64,000 bases of DNA from Blastopirellula marina (GCF_002967715.1 NZ_PUIA01000069.1:310001-374000), one strand, 5' to 3'; positions 24,709-34,426 are shown, numbered from the stretch's first letter. The notes: generated by a model from the letters alone, not told the origin. Made by a program: numbers and translations.

Positions 24709-27700
24709 ATGCTTAACTCGTTTACTCCTCCTTCCACCAGCATCGTCGATCGTTTGCGCCACCGGGCCGAACATCTGGGATCGCAGGTAGCTTTCACGTT
24801 TCTGGTCGACGGAGAAGACGAAGAGATCAAGCTCACCTACGAGCAACTCGACAAACGCTGCCAGGCGATCGCCGCAGAACTTCAGGCACGCGGCATGGAA
24901 GGGGAGCGAGCCCTGCTGCTGTTTCCACCGGGCCTCGATTTCATTGCGGCATTCTTTGGCTGTTTATACGCCGGCGTGATCGCTGTCCCCGCCTATCCTC
25001 CGCGTCGTAACCGCAACATGGTGCGTATCCAGGCCATCGCCGAGGACGCCCAAGCCAAAGTCGCGCTGACTATCTCGGACGTCTTCGACCGCATGGTCCC
25101 GATGTTCGAGGAAACCCCCAAGCTCAAAACGATCGAGTGGATCAGCACCGACAAGGTCGAAGACAATCTAGCCGCCAAGTGGAACCAGCCCCGCATCACC
25201 GCCGAGACGCTCGCCTTCCTGCAGTACACGTCCGGTTCGACGGGCACGCCTAAGGGCGTGATGCTGAACCACGGCAACATGATGCACAACTCGGCGCTCA
25301 TCTCGTACGCGTTCGAGACGACTCGTAGCGTTCGGGCCTGCTTCTGGCTGCCCATGTACCACGACATGGGCCTGATCGGCGGCGTGCTACAGCCTATGCA
25401 GATCGGCCAGCCCAATGTGTTGATGTCGCCCATGGCCTTCCTGCAACAGCCGTATCGCTGGCTGCGGGCTATCTCGAAGTACCAGTGCAACGTCAGCGGC
25501 GGTCCGAACTTCGCGTACGAACTATGCGTGCAGAAGATCACACCGGAACAACGCGAGAAGCTCGACCTGAGCAGCTGGGAATTGGCCTTCAACGGGGCCG
25601 AGCCGGTCAAACCGGAAACGCTCGATCGCTTTGCCAAAACATTCGAGCCGTGTGGTTTCCGACGTGAAGCGTTCTACCCGTGCTACGGCATGGCCGAAGC
25701 CACGCTCATCATTTCGGGCGGTATGAAGAAGAGCCCTCCGGTTATTCAAGCGGTCGATGGCTACTCGCTCGACCAGCACCAGGTCGTCGACGCAGACCCC
25801 GATGACGATGGGGCCCGCTTGATCGTCGGCTGCGGTAACACGCTGCCTGACCAGAGAATCCTGATTGTCGATCCTGAAACATTCACCAAGCGGCAACCGG
25901 ACGAAGTCGGTGAAGTTTGGGTCCAAGGCCCCAGTATCGCCAAGGGGTATTGGCGGAACGAAGAAGCGACCGAGGCAATCTTCAACGCCTACACCAGCGA
26001 CACCCAGGAAGGCCCCTTCCTGCGAACCGGCGATCTCGGTTTCATGCAGGCCAAAGGTGAGTTGTTCATCACCGGCCGTTTGAAAGACATGATCATCGTC
26101 CGCGGCGTGAATCGTTATCCGCAGGACATCGAGCAAACCGTCACCCAGTGCCACGACTTGCTCGACGGCATGACCGCTGCCGCCGTGATGGCGGAAGTTG
26201 CCGACAAGGAACGCCTGATCATCGTGGCCGAAGCGCCCCGGGCGAAACGCAAAGACCTGACCGACATCATCGCGGCCATTCGCCGCGAAGTGGCCATCGA
26301 ACACGAAGTCTCGGTCGACGGGGTGGCCCTCATTCGTCGTGGCTCGATCCCCAAGACCTCCAGCGGCAAGATCCAGCGTCACGCGTGCCGCGAGCACTTC
26401 CTCACCCACACGCTACCGGTACTTGAGCGCTGGGTGGCCTGGGACGAAGTTCAGGTTTCTGAAGAGATCCAACGCGTCAAGCTGCGTCGTGCTCAGTTGG
26501 AAGCTGCCCGTGCCGATGCCGAAGGGCTGGCCGTTTCCGATCCGATGGTGCGTCAGCGCACCGTGCAGATGGTGATCGACAAAATCCGCGAGATCGCTAA
26601 AGATCGCGGTCGCCAGATCGAACCCGATACCGACATCCTGGAGCTCGATCTCGATTCGCTCGAACGCATGGAAATCATCGCCTCGATCGAAGATCATTAC
26701 GGCGCTCGCTTTCCAGACGACATCTTGCCGTCGATGCGAACCGTCGCCCAGGTTGCCGATTGTATTGAGATTTACCTGGCGACCGACGAGATGCTGCCGA
26801 CCTCGTCCGGCGAGATCCCGCAAGAGATGTACGGTTTCTCGGCATTGCCCGAGTATCGCCAGGTGCGTCAGATTTCCGAACAATTGGGAGACCTCGGTCT
26901 GCCCAACCCTTACTTCCAGGTTCTCGATAGCGCTACCTCGGCCACGGCGATTGTCGACGGGAAGGAAGTGATCAACTTCGCCGGTTACAACTACCTGGGT
27001 CTGGCCGACCACGCCGAAGTGAAGAAAGCCGCTATTCAGGCAATCGAGACCCTTGGCGTTTCCACCAGCGGAAGCCGATTGATCTCCGGCGAACGGGCCC
27101 TGCATCGCGACTTGGAAAGCGAACTGGCCAAGTTCATCGGCGTGCAAAGTTCGATGCTCATGTCTGGTGGACATGCGGCCAACGAAACAACAATCGGCCA
27201 TTTGCTGCGAACGGGCGACTTGATCGTGCACGACTCGATGGCCCATAGCAGTATCATTACCGGGGCCAACCTCAGCGGTGCTCGTCGGCGTCCCTATCCG
27301 CACAACGACTGGCGCGAACTCGACGAGATCCTGCATGACATCCGCAAAGACTATCGCCGCGTGCTGATCGTCGCCGAAGGGATTTACGGCATGGAAGGGG
27401 ACGTCTGCCCGCTTCCGCAACTAGTTGAGATTCGCAATCGTCATAAGACGTGGTTGATGGTCAACGAAGCCCACTCGCTGGGCACGCTCGGCAAGACTGG
27501 CCGGGGTGTGTGCGAACACTTTGGCATCGACCCGAACCAAATCGACATCTGGATCGGGACGCTCAGCAAGGCCTTCGGCTCGTCTGGCGGCTACGTGGCC
27601 GGCAGTCACGAACTGGTCGATTACCTGAAGCATACGGCTTCCGGCTTTGTTTACAGTGCGGGCCTTTCCCCTCCAGCAACCGCCGCCGCCCTGGCCGGGC

Positions 27701-28050
27701 TGCGTCAGCTTGAGCAGAACCCAGGCTGGGTGACCAAGCTACAGCAAAACGCCGACCTGGTTCGCGAGTTGGCGAAGAAGGCTGGTCTGAACATCGGTGG
27801 CAGCGACAAGTCACCAATCGTGCCGATCATTGTCGGAGATTCGATGATGACCATGATTCTCGCGCAGAAGCTGCTGGCCGATGGCGTCAACGCTCGTCCA
27901 CTGACCTACCCGGCAGTAGAAGAATCGGCAGCTCGTCTGCGGCTGTTCGTTAACGCCCACCACACCAAAGATCAGATCCGCCAGACGATCAACAAGCTGG
28001 CGGCCCTCTGGTCGAAGCTGCAACGAGAGAATCACGCCAGCGCAGGTTAG
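24709..28050 (+). CDS. Fatty acyl-AMP ligase-acyl carrier protein-alpha-oxoamine synthase fusion
   Basis: A 1113-residue three-domain enzyme. Residues about 1-590 are a FAAL-type ligase that activates fatty acids as acyl-AMP, with YTSGSTGTPKG (173-183), LPMYHDMGLIG, and TGDLGF. Residues about 615-690 are an acyl carrier domain; the phosphopantetheine Ser is 650 in LDLDSLERM. Residues about 730-1110 are a PLP-dependent alpha-oxoamine synthase (the KAPA synthase/serine palmitoyltransferase class) with Lys954 in LSKAFGSSGGY. The implied chemistry loads a fatty acid on the carrier and condenses it with an amino acid to an amino-ketone. ATG 24709 was chosen over TTG 24637. The next gene is an aldo/keto reductase. 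Confidence 0.93.
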   Translation: MLNSFTPPSTSIVDRLRHRAEHLGSQVAFTFLVDGEDEEIKLTYEQLDKRCQAIAAELQARGMEGERALLLFPPGLDFIAAFFGCLYAGVIAVPAYPPRRNRNMVRIQAIAEDAQAKVALTISDVFDRMVPMFEETPKLKTIEWISTDKVEDNLAAKWNQPRITAETLAFLQYTSGSTGTPKGVMLNHGNMMHNSALISYAFETTRSVRACFWLPMYHDMGLIGGVLQPMQIGQPNVLMSPMAFLQQPYRWLRAISKYQCNVSGGPNFAYELCVQKITPEQREKLDLSSWELAFNGAEPVKPETLDRFAKTFEPCGFRREAFYPCYGMAEATLIISGGMKKSPPVIQAVDGYSLDQHQVVDADPDDDGARLIVGCGNTLPDQRILIVDPETFTKRQPDEVGEVWVQGPSIAKGYWRNEEATEAIFNAYTSDTQEGPFLRTGDLGFMQAKGELFITGRLKDMIIVRGVNRYPQDIEQTVTQCHDLLDGMTAAAVMAEVADKERLIIVAEAPRAKRKDLTDIIAAIRREVAIEHEVSVDGVALIRRGSIPKTSSGKIQRHACREHFLTHTLPVLERWVAWDEVQVSEEIQRVKLRRAQLEAARADAEGLAVSDPMVRQRTVQMVIDKIREIAKDRGRQIEPDTDILELDLDSLERMEIIASIEDHYGARFPDDILPSMRTVAQVADCIEIYLATDEMLPTSSGEIPQEMYGFSALPEYRQVRQISEQLGDLGLPNPYFQVLDSATSATAIVDGKEVINFAGYNYLGLADHAEVKKAAIQAIETLGVSTSGSRLISGERALHRDLESELAKFIGVQSSMLMSGGHAANETTIGHLLRTGDLIVHDSMAHSSIITGANLSGARRRPYPHNDWRELDEILHDIRKDYRRVLIVAEGIYGMEGDVCPLPQLVEIRNRHKTWLMVNEAHSLGTLGKTGRGVCEHFGIDPNQIDIWIGTLSKAFGSSGGYVAGSHELVDYLKHTASGFVYSAGLSPPATAAALAGLRQLEQNPGWVTKLQQNADLVRELAKKAGLNIGGSDKSPIVPIIVGDSMMTMILAQKLLADGVNARPLTYPAVEESAARLRLFVNAHHTKDQIRQTINKLAALWSKLQRENHASAG

Positions 28051-28145
28051 TGAGTTCGCCGTGAGCGAATGCCCGCTGGCCGGCGCGATCGATCGTCGGC
28101 CTACGTCTGCGTGATTCCCACTCGTTCCTTTCGGAAGAGCACCTC

Positions 28146-29168
28146 ATGCAAACGCGTAAACTTGGTCGGACTGGCCTCGATGTCAGTCTGCTTTCTATTG
28201 GCGGCCTGTACACTTCGTCTCTTGCCGGGGGTGTGAGCGAGACGAAACGGATCATGCAGAAGGCTGTCGATCTCGGCATCAACGCCGTCGATACGGCCCC
28301 GGCCTACGCCGACAGCGAACTGACCCTCGGCAATGCGATTGCTGATCTGACGGCCCCCCTGGTGATTACCACCAAGCTTGGTGGCCGCCCCACGCCGTTC
28401 GATCCGCAAGATGCCAATGGCCTGCGAGCTTCGGTCGAAGAGAGCCTGCGTCTGCTGGGCCGAGACCACGTCGACATTCTCATGATCCACGAGCCAGACC
28501 GGCCGCAACAGTACCCGTGGTGGAGCAGCTACGACCCTTTGGATGGCCCGGTGCTTGAGGTGATCGCCTCGTTGAAGCAAGCCGGAACGATTCGCTTCAG
28601 CGGTCTGGCCGGCACCACTGTCAACGAGATGACCTATCTCGTGCAGCAGAACAAGTTCGACGTCGTCCTGACGGCATTCAACTACAACGCCCTGTTTCGT
28701 GAAGCCGATTCGACCGTTATCCGCTCGGCAAGCGCTCGTGAAATGGGGATTGTGCTCGGCTCGGTCATGGGACAAGGTTTCCTGACCCGGCCTCACAGCG
28801 TTTCCGATCCCCATAACCAGGTCTGGCTGGCCGATGCTCGCCGGCAGCAGTTAGAGCAGTATGTGCAGTTGCTCGACCAGTCTGGCATGTCGGCCGTCGA
28901 GCTTTGCTTGCGGTTTGCCATCGAGGACCCACGTATCCATACCATTCCGATTGGCTGCAAGACGATCGAGCAGTTGGAAGCGTCTGTGGCGGCCGTCGAG
29001 AAAGGCCCGCTGCCTGTTGATGTTCGCTCACGTCTTGACGAGATCGCCGCCTTGCTGCCATACCGGCCCTACGAAGAACCGATGATCTTGCCGCTGGGCA
29101 AAAACTATCACGGCCCCGGCATCGCCAACATGGGAGCCGCCGTGCAGGTTGGCAAGCTGAAGAATTGA
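28146..29168 (+). CDS. Aldo/keto reductase
   Basis: A 340-residue NADPH-dependent oxidoreductase with the TIM-barrel family marks. The full catalytic tetrad is present: Asp49, Tyr54, Lys77 and His115 (DTAPAYADSE, TTKLGG, LMIHEPD). The RKLGRTGLDVS start is typical. It follows the FAAL fusion by 95 bases on the same strand, so it might reduce the ketone formed by the oxoamine synthase, as the reductase does in sphingolipid-type synthesis. That link is inference from position only. A strong terminator follows. Confidence 0.92.
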   Translation: MQTRKLGRTGLDVSLLSIGGLYTSSLAGGVSETKRIMQKAVDLGINAVDTAPAYADSELTLGNAIADLTAPLVITTKLGGRPTPFDPQDANGLRASVEESLRLLGRDHVDILMIHEPDRPQQYPWWSSYDPLDGPVLEVIASLKQAGTIRFSGLAGTTVNEMTYLVQQNKFDVVLTAFNYNALFREADSTVIRSASAREMGIVLGSVMGQGFLTRPHSVSDPHNQVWLADARRQQLEQYVQLLDQSGMSAVELCLRFAIEDPRIHTIPIGCKTIEQLEASVAAVEKGPLPVDVRSRLDEIAALLPYRPYEEPMILPLGKNYHGPGIANMGAAVQVGKLKN

Positions 29169-29194
29169 GTTCGCGCGACTCTTCTCATCCAGTC

Positions 29195-29228
29195 CTCTCG
29201 CCCCTTGTACTGGGGAGGAGAGGGGACA
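29195..29228. repeat. CCTCTCGCCCC...GGGGAGGAGAGG dispersed-type hairpin
   Basis: CCTCTCGCCCC and GGGGAGGAGAGG make an imperfect hairpin after the aldo/keto reductase. A related C-rich/G-rich element is at 34387-34426. Confidence 0.4.
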
Positions 29229-29236
29229 AGAAACGG

Positions 29237-29274
29237 AAAAAGCCTCGCGACAACTCGCGAGGCTTTTTGCTTTG
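29237..29274. terminator. Strong bidirectional terminator
   Basis: AAAAAGCCTCGCGA and TCGCGAGGCTTTTT form a perfect 14-base stem with loop CAAC, with A and T runs on the two sides. It separates the convergent aldo/keto reductase and outer-membrane protein genes. Confidence 0.95.
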
Positions 29275-29293
29275 TCTGTGGAAGTCGCAGGAC

Positions 29294-30139
29294 TTAGCGG
29301 TTCAGCGTGAAACCGAAGATCACACCCGAGAACGTCATGTCGTCGCTGTCCTGGAAGTTCGGGTCGCGACCGATACCGGTACCGAAGTACATGTGTTGCC
29401 AGGCTACGTCGATGGTGATCTCGCGAGTGAGGTTGTAGGCAGCACCCAGGCTGAACTCACCACCAACCACACCGTTGGAGTAATCTTCGATATCGCCGCG
29501 GAAGATCCAGTTCTGACCACCGAAAGCTCGGACGGTCGAGTACAGGGTCCACTGGCCACGGTGCGAGAAGATACGTCCACCCAACTGCCCCAGCAGCATG
29601 TTGTTCTGGACGAAGACCGGTGCGGGAACCACGGTGGTCTTGTCGTTGAACTGGGCGTATCGCAGACCGATCATCGGTTCGATCCAGAACCCTTGATGAA
29701 ACTGATCCAGACGCCAGGTTCGGTTGACTTCAAAGCTGTTGAAGTCAGCACGGTTGACCAGGTCGTACGAAGGACCGTCTAAACGCCAGCCACTGCAGAG
29801 CCAGCCGTAGTTGTCGTCGGTCATGTAACCGAAGTCGACACGGTTACCGTAGGTGGCATCACCGTCCCAGGGACCTGGGGCGGATTGTGCGCGGCTCACG
29901 TTCATGAACATGCGGTGATACTCGAAGAATATCCCGGTGTTCGGATCGATCGTGTCCTGCCCGTACTGCTCGGTGATCGGGGGAGCGAACCACTGGAAAT
30001 CATAGTTATCCAGATTGACGTCGCTAAAAGGCTGCATTGCGCCGGGAAATGCGGTTTCATACTGTGCTTGCACGCTGGACGCGACAGCCAGGTTGGCTGC
30101 AATGACCAGGGTCCACAGTGCTTTACGATAGCTCAACAT
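29294..30139 (-). CDS. Outer-membrane beta-barrel protein (BBP7-like)
   Basis: A 281-residue protein with a signal peptide (ALWTLVIAANLAVASSVQAQ) and a strongly amphipathic, Trp/Tyr/Phe-rich body ending in Phe-x-Leu-Asn-Arg, the pattern of an outer-membrane barrel. The fragment FEYHRMFMNVSRAQ and the strands GFWIEPMIGLRYAQF fit the BBP7 family of planctomycete barrels. Role: porin or surface protein, not further defined. It is monocistronic, with a strong terminator downstream. Confidence 0.75.
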   Translation of the reverse strand: MLSYRKALWTLVIAANLAVASSVQAQYETAFPGAMQPFSDVNLDNYDFQWFAPPITEQYGQDTIDPNTGIFFEYHRMFMNVSRAQSAPGPWDGDATYGNRVDFGYMTDDNYGWLCSGWRLDGPSYDLVNRADFNSFEVNRTWRLDQFHQGFWIEPMIGLRYAQFNDKTTVVPAPVFVQNNMLLGQLGGRIFSHRGQWTLYSTVRAFGGQNWIFRGDIEDYSNGVVGGEFSLGAAYNLTREITIDVAWQHMYFGTGIGRDPNFQDSDDMTFSGVIFGFTLNR

Positions 30140-30431
30140 GGTCCACTTCTACCTTGTGACTTCCACGGTAATGGTATGGACGACGTCACCTTTCACGATG
30201 ACGAAAGTTCCTGCGTTGCGGTTTGTATCGGTACGTCTGCGATTGGGAATTGAACCAGTTTGGTAAACTCTGCCGAAAATTCGGGCTAATCCGTAAATCC
30301 CCCCAGATATTGCCCTTGCCGCCCCTTATTTTTTGCCTCTTCGATTTCTTTTTCCCTTCTGGAAACGAACTGCGTATATTGCGGGTAAGATACATGCAGA
30401 CTGTTTTGCTAGCGATATTCAAGGATTTCCC

Positions 30432-31319
30432 ATGTCACGTTTCCCCCTCCTCAGTGTCATACGACCTCTGATCGACCGTCGCCTATGGACGCTGGTTCTT
30501 TCGGTCCTGCTAGCATCGAGCGCCCAGGCTGATCCCAAAATCGAAAGTGATGCCCCTGAGTTCGTCCGCGTGAAGAAGAACGCCAGCGAGCGTCCTGTCG
30601 CCCTGCAAACGGCCATTGCGCATTATCAGTCGCAAGACGGTGCCCTGAAGATCGACCTGGTGGGGGCCGTTCACATTGGCGAAGACACCTACTACCAAGA
30701 GCTCAACAAACGCTTCAAATCGTACGATGCTGTCATGTACGAACTGGTCGCCCCCGAAGGAACTCGCGTCCCCCAAGGGCACAAGGGAACCGGCAGCCCA
30801 GTCAGCGGCTTGCAAAACGGCATGAAGGACATGCTTGAACTCGAGTTTCAACTGGAGAAGGTCGACTATTCGCCTGCGAATTTCGTCCACGCCGATATGT
30901 CGCCGGAAGAATTTGCCAAAGACATGGAGGAACGCGGCGACGGTCTGCTGCATATGTTCGCCCGAGCAATGGGACAGGGGCTCGTTCAGCAGTCCAAAGG
31001 GGAATCGAGTGACGCAGCGGTCATGATGGCCTTGTTCTCCCAGGATCGGGCCATGAAGCTCCGCCGTATCTTTGCCTCGCAGATCTCGGACATGGACAAC
31101 GCCATGAAAGCGATCGAAGGGGAAAACGGCTCGACCATTATCTCGCAGCGTAACGCCAAGGCCTTCGAGGTGATGGGCAAGAGCATCAAGGACGGCAAAA
31201 AGAATATCGCTGTCTTCTACGGTGCAGGGCACCTGGAAGACATGCACGATCGCCTGAAGAAAGATTTTGGCATGGAGCTGAAGTCGGTCGAGTATCTGGA
31301 TGCCTGGAAGCTTCAGTAG
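30432..31319 (+). CDS. Secreted TraB/GumN-like (TIKI) protein
   Basis: A 295-residue protein. ATG 30432 has AAGGA 6 bases upstream and starts a signal sequence (RRLWTLVLSVLLASSAQA). The mature part has the TIKI/TraB marks: IDLVGAVHIGED with His81, a downstream YDAVMYELVAPEG with Glu, and near the end VFYGAGHLEDM. This superfamily includes zinc- or cobalt-dependent membrane-linked proteases; the His and Glu residues could bind metal. The biological role here is unknown. A Met-rich helical middle (MALFSQDRAMKLRR) is unusual for the family. Confidence 0.8.
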   Translation: MSRFPLLSVIRPLIDRRLWTLVLSVLLASSAQADPKIESDAPEFVRVKKNASERPVALQTAIAHYQSQDGALKIDLVGAVHIGEDTYYQELNKRFKSYDAVMYELVAPEGTRVPQGHKGTGSPVSGLQNGMKDMLELEFQLEKVDYSPANFVHADMSPEEFAKDMEERGDGLLHMFARAMGQGLVQQSKGESSDAAVMMALFSQDRAMKLRRIFASQISDMDNAMKAIEGENGSTIISQRNAKAFEVMGKSIKDGKKNIAVFYGAGHLEDMHDRLKKDFGMELKSVEYLDAWKLQ

Positions 31320-31351
31320 GCAAGTTTTCAGTGTTCAGGAAAGCTTAGCGA

Positions 31352-31394
31352 GTAGCCCAGACTGCTGGCAGCCGTGGGCTACCCATTTTTACCA
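31352..31394 (+). terminator. Rho-independent terminator-like hairpin
   Basis: GTAGCCCA and TGGGCTAC form a perfect 8-base stem with a 15-base loop, followed by CCATTTTTACC. It lies about 30 bases after the TraB-like gene. Confidence 0.65.
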
Positions 31395-31616
31395 TCTCGT
31401 GACAGCGTCTCCCTCTACAGACGCACGTGCTATCACGATATGCCAAAGCGTCTGTTTATTCTTTCCTGAAAACCGAAAAATGAACTCTGAAAACTCGCTC
31501 GTCAAGCCGTTTACAAATTAACTTCGATTCCTATACTTGGCTTCACTTCGCAGCCGCGTGTGACGGAAACAACGCGGCCCAGGGCAGATCTCTTTTCTCA
31601 TAAAAGTGTCGCACGG

Positions 31617-32426
31617 ATGGCCAAGTTCTCGATGAACCAGATGACCACGTTACGCTGGTCGTTTGAACAAGACTGCTTCCGATACCGCGAGGCAGGCCTC
31701 TCGGCAATTCATGTCTGGCGGGACAAACTGCACGACTTCGGCGAGGCCAAAGGGGCGATCCTGCTGGAAGAGCTCGGGCTCGAAGTATCCGCACTCAGTT
31801 GGGCTGGCGGTTTCACCGGCAGTGATGGACGCAACTACAAAGACGCCATCAACGACGCCAAGCATGCCGTCGATCTCGCCCAGGAACTGAACGCCGGCTG
31901 CCTGATCGTTTATAGCGGAGCACGTGGAGGGCACATCAGCAAGCATGCCCAACGGTTGTTCTCTGGGGCGCTCGAAGAACTGATTCCCTACGCCGAAACG
32001 CACGGCGTGACGCTCGCCATCAAACCGATCCGGCACAAGTATGGCTGCGACTGGACGCTGGTCCGCCGCATGACCGATGCGTTGCAGCTGATCGACATCA
32101 TCGACTCGCCACGTTTCAAACTGGTGCTCGACCTGTACGAGTTCGGCGATCAGGCCGAAGTGCTCGACAACTTGCACCTGTTAGTGCCGTACCTGGCCCT
32201 GGTTCAAGTCGGCGACCGCGGCTGCGAACCGCTGGAAGAACCCAACCGCTGCCTGCTTGGCGACGGACACCTGTCGCTAAACGCCACGATCGGAAAGCTA
32301 ATCCAACTCGGCTACGACGGCCCCTTCGATATCGAACTGATGGGACGCGACGTCCAGCAGCACGAGTACGAACACCTGCTGGCCCACAGCATGGGTTACC
32401 TGCAGGCAATGAATAGCGCGACGTAG
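31617..32426 (+). CDS. Sugar phosphate isomerase/epimerase (AP-endonuclease-2-like TIM barrel)
   Basis: A 269-residue protein. ATG 31617 (MAKFSMNQMTTLRWSF) is preferred; a GTG at 31560 would add residues that do not look like protein. The xylose-isomerase-like TIM barrel shows in REAGLSAIHVWRDKL, SALSWAGGF, GCLIVYSGARGGH, VTLAIKPI, VLDLYEF and PFDIELMG, with the metal Glu, Asp and His residues spread along it. These enzymes act on keto-sugars or inositol-type compounds. The substrate is not predictable. No sugar-pathway neighbours; the next gene is convergent. Confidence 0.85.
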   Translation: MAKFSMNQMTTLRWSFEQDCFRYREAGLSAIHVWRDKLHDFGEAKGAILLEELGLEVSALSWAGGFTGSDGRNYKDAINDAKHAVDLAQELNAGCLIVYSGARGGHISKHAQRLFSGALEELIPYAETHGVTLAIKPIRHKYGCDWTLVRRMTDALQLIDIIDSPRFKLVLDLYEFGDQAEVLDNLHLLVPYLALVQVGDRGCEPLEEPNRCLLGDGHLSLNATIGKLIQLGYDGPFDIELMGRDVQQHEYEHLLAHSMGYLQAMNSAT

Positions 32427-32443
32427 CTGCCTGCAAACCGGTT

Positions 32444-33787
32444 CTACTTCCCCGGTAGAATTGCCTGCAAACAGACCAGCCGATCATCCCCCCGCACAAA
32501 CAAGCGTCCGTCGGAAAGAATGGGTGCCGCCCATGCCGGAGGTTTGAGCAACGCGTTGCCGTTTTGGTCTTCTAAGAAAACCTCTGAGATCGCTTCGTAC
32601 TTCTGTGGGTTCGCTTTCAAGAGCCGGAGGGTGCCGTACTCGCTCAGGCAAATCAGATAGTCCTCGACTAAAAGCAGCGAGCTCCGCGACAGGCCGGACT
32701 CGGCCCACATCACTTTGCCGGTCTGCCATTCAATGCACCGCAGTTCGGCCTGATGCGAATGGCGTCCACTGCTGGCGTACAGGTAGCCATCTTTGTATAC
32801 GGCTGTGTTCCAGTGTGTTTCCATCGCGTGATCGCGACTGCGTTCTTCGTCCTTCCACACCACTTCGTACCCGCCTGGCTTCACCTTCAACAGCGTGCTG
32901 CCGAGGGCGTAGCATTCCGAGATGAAGACTTCGTCCCCGACAATCACCGGAGTGCTGGCGTTCACGCTTTCGAGCTTCTTGGCCCGCCATGGGTAATGAA
33001 AATCGATCTTGCCGTTGCGCGGATCGAAACCTAGCAGACCACCTCGCAGGAATGCGAAGCACCATGGGCGGCCATCGATCTCGGCCAGGGTCAGACTTGC
33101 ATAGCTGGCCAGTTCGTCGGAGATCTTATAGAGGGTCTTGCCTGTTTTCTTATCCATTGCCACGATCGCGCTGCCGTTGCCCGTCACACGATCGATTTGA
33201 TAGGGCCCCAGTCCTTTGAACTCGTCGGGGCTCCCACCGACCATCACCAGCAGCTTGCCTTCAAAGATGACCGGCGTGCTGCCGACACCAAAGAAGTTGG
33301 GCACCACGTTAAACTCTTCCGACAGGTTACGCTTCCAGATGGCCTCGTGCGTTTTGATGCTGATGCAGTGAAGTTCTCCTTCGGCACCATAGATGTAAAC
33401 GCGGTCTTCGTCGATCACGGGGCTGCAGCGCGGGCCGTTGTTGTAGCCGAGCGCGTCTTCGTACTGGGTTGGATATTCGTACTGCCACAGTTTGTTCCCG
33501 GTGGTTACTTCCAAGACTTCCAGGCGGTTCTGATCGCCGTGCCGATCGAACTGGAAGAACTTTCCATCGGCAATGCTACCGATCCCGTAGCCAGTCCCTA
33601 GTTTCGTTTGCCACAGGATTTCCGGGCCTCCCTTAGGCCAGGGAACCTGTAGTCCCGTTTCGATGGATGTGCTGTTATGACGCGGTCCCAGGAAGGTTGG
33701 CCAGTCTTCGGCAATCAACAAGACAGGGGAGAGTAACGCTAGAAGCAGGAGGGGGGAACAGGCAAGGAAGTGAACCCGAGTCGGCAT
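32444..33787 (-). CDS. Secreted PQQ-type beta-propeller protein
   Basis: A 447-residue protein with signal peptide (FLACSPLLLLALLSPVLLIA) and a start WPTFLGPRHNS, the common opening of planctomycete PQQ/BamB-like propellers. Blades show repeated AxDxxTGxxLW-like turns: VLEVTTGNKLWQ, ISIKTHEAIWKR, AMDKKTGKTLYK, EWQTGKVMWAE. Probably periplasmic, binding a redox cofactor or a partner. The absence of a dehydrogenase active-site pattern makes an enzyme function doubtful. A second propeller gene is at 39724. The divergent neighbour is arfB. Confidence 0.88.
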   Translation of the reverse strand: MPTRVHFLACSPLLLLALLSPVLLIAEDWPTFLGPRHNSTSIETGLQVPWPKGGPEILWQTKLGTGYGIGSIADGKFFQFDRHGDQNRLEVLEVTTGNKLWQYEYPTQYEDALGYNNGPRCSPVIDEDRVYIYGAEGELHCISIKTHEAIWKRNLSEEFNVVPNFFGVGSTPVIFEGKLLVMVGGSPDEFKGLGPYQIDRVTGNGSAIVAMDKKTGKTLYKISDELASYASLTLAEIDGRPWCFAFLRGGLLGFDPRNGKIDFHYPWRAKKLESVNASTPVIVGDEVFISECYALGSTLLKVKPGGYEVVWKDEERSRDHAMETHWNTAVYKDGYLYASSGRHSHQAELRCIEWQTGKVMWAESGLSRSSLLLVEDYLICLSEYGTLRLLKANPQKYEAISEVFLEDQNGNALLKPPAWAAPILSDGRLFVRGDDRLVCLQAILPGK

Positions 33788-33910
33788 GCTGCGGTCCTTC
33801 AGCGAACGAGGGTAGTTCTCGATGAGAATTCAACATATCCTGGCAGTATAGCCAAGTGTGAAGTTTGTCCCAAACCGTCCTAGTATCTTGAACCAGCGTG
33901 TGTCAGTCGC

Positions 33911-34351
33911 ATGTCGACCTTTGATATCAGCCCGTCCATCCGCATCCCCTGGAGCGAATTGCAGTTTTCGTACTCGCGTTCAAGCGGGCCAGGGGGGCAG
34001 CACGTCAACAAGACCAACACCAAGGCCACGCTGAAGTGGGACGTGCACGCGACGGAAGCTTTGCCGCCAACGGTCAAACAGCGATTTGAGAAGAACTGGG
34101 GGGCCCGCATCAACAAAGAAGGCTTCCTGGTTATCAGCAGCGAAGAAAGCCGCGAACAGCGTAGCAATATGGAGGCCTGCCTGGACAAGCTCAAGCACAT
34201 GGTGACTCTCTCGGCCCAGCGGCCCAAGACGCGGATCCCCACCAAGCCATCACGCAGTTCGGTCCAGCGCACCCAGGAAAAGAAACGCCAACATAGCGAC
34301 CGCAAGAACCAGCGTCGCGACTCGAAGAACATCTCGTACCGCAAAGATTAA
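33911..34351 (+). CDS. arfB: Alternative ribosome-rescue factor ArfB-like
   Basis: A 146-residue protein of the release-factor GGQ class. The GGQ motif is at residues 28-30 (SSGPGGQHVNKTNT), followed by a basic C-terminal tail from about 115 (QRTQEKKRQHSDRKNQRRDS) that in ArfB (YaeJ) reaches into the mRNA channel of a stalled ribosome. It hydrolyses peptidyl-tRNA on non-stop ribosomes. No codon-recognition domain is present, which rules out RF1/RF2. The start at ATG 33911 fits the family length. Confidence 0.95.
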   Translation: MSTFDISPSIRIPWSELQFSYSRSSGPGGQHVNKTNTKATLKWDVHATEALPPTVKQRFEKNWGARINKEGFLVISSEESREQRSNMEACLDKLKHMVTLSAQRPKTRIPTKPSRSSVQRTQEKKRQHSDRKNQRRDSKNISYRKD

Positions 34352-34386
34352 CGGCACTTACGACTTGGTGAGGACGCTTTTCGCCT

Positions 34387-34426
34387 TGTCCCCTCGCCCC
34401 CTTGGGGAAAAGGTTAGGGTGAGGGG
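34387..34426. repeat. C-rich/G-rich dispersed-type repeat
   Basis: CCCCTCGCCCCC and GGGTGAGGGG are imperfect inverted arms around TTGGGGAAAAGGTTA, between arfB and the next gene on the same strand. It resembles the element at 29195-29228 and may serve as a terminator. Confidence 0.4.

Noticed and set aside
26413-27420. Open frame of 335 codons antisense to the FAAL fusion
   Set aside because: It lies within a confidently assigned gene, in the complementary frame, and lacks any motif.
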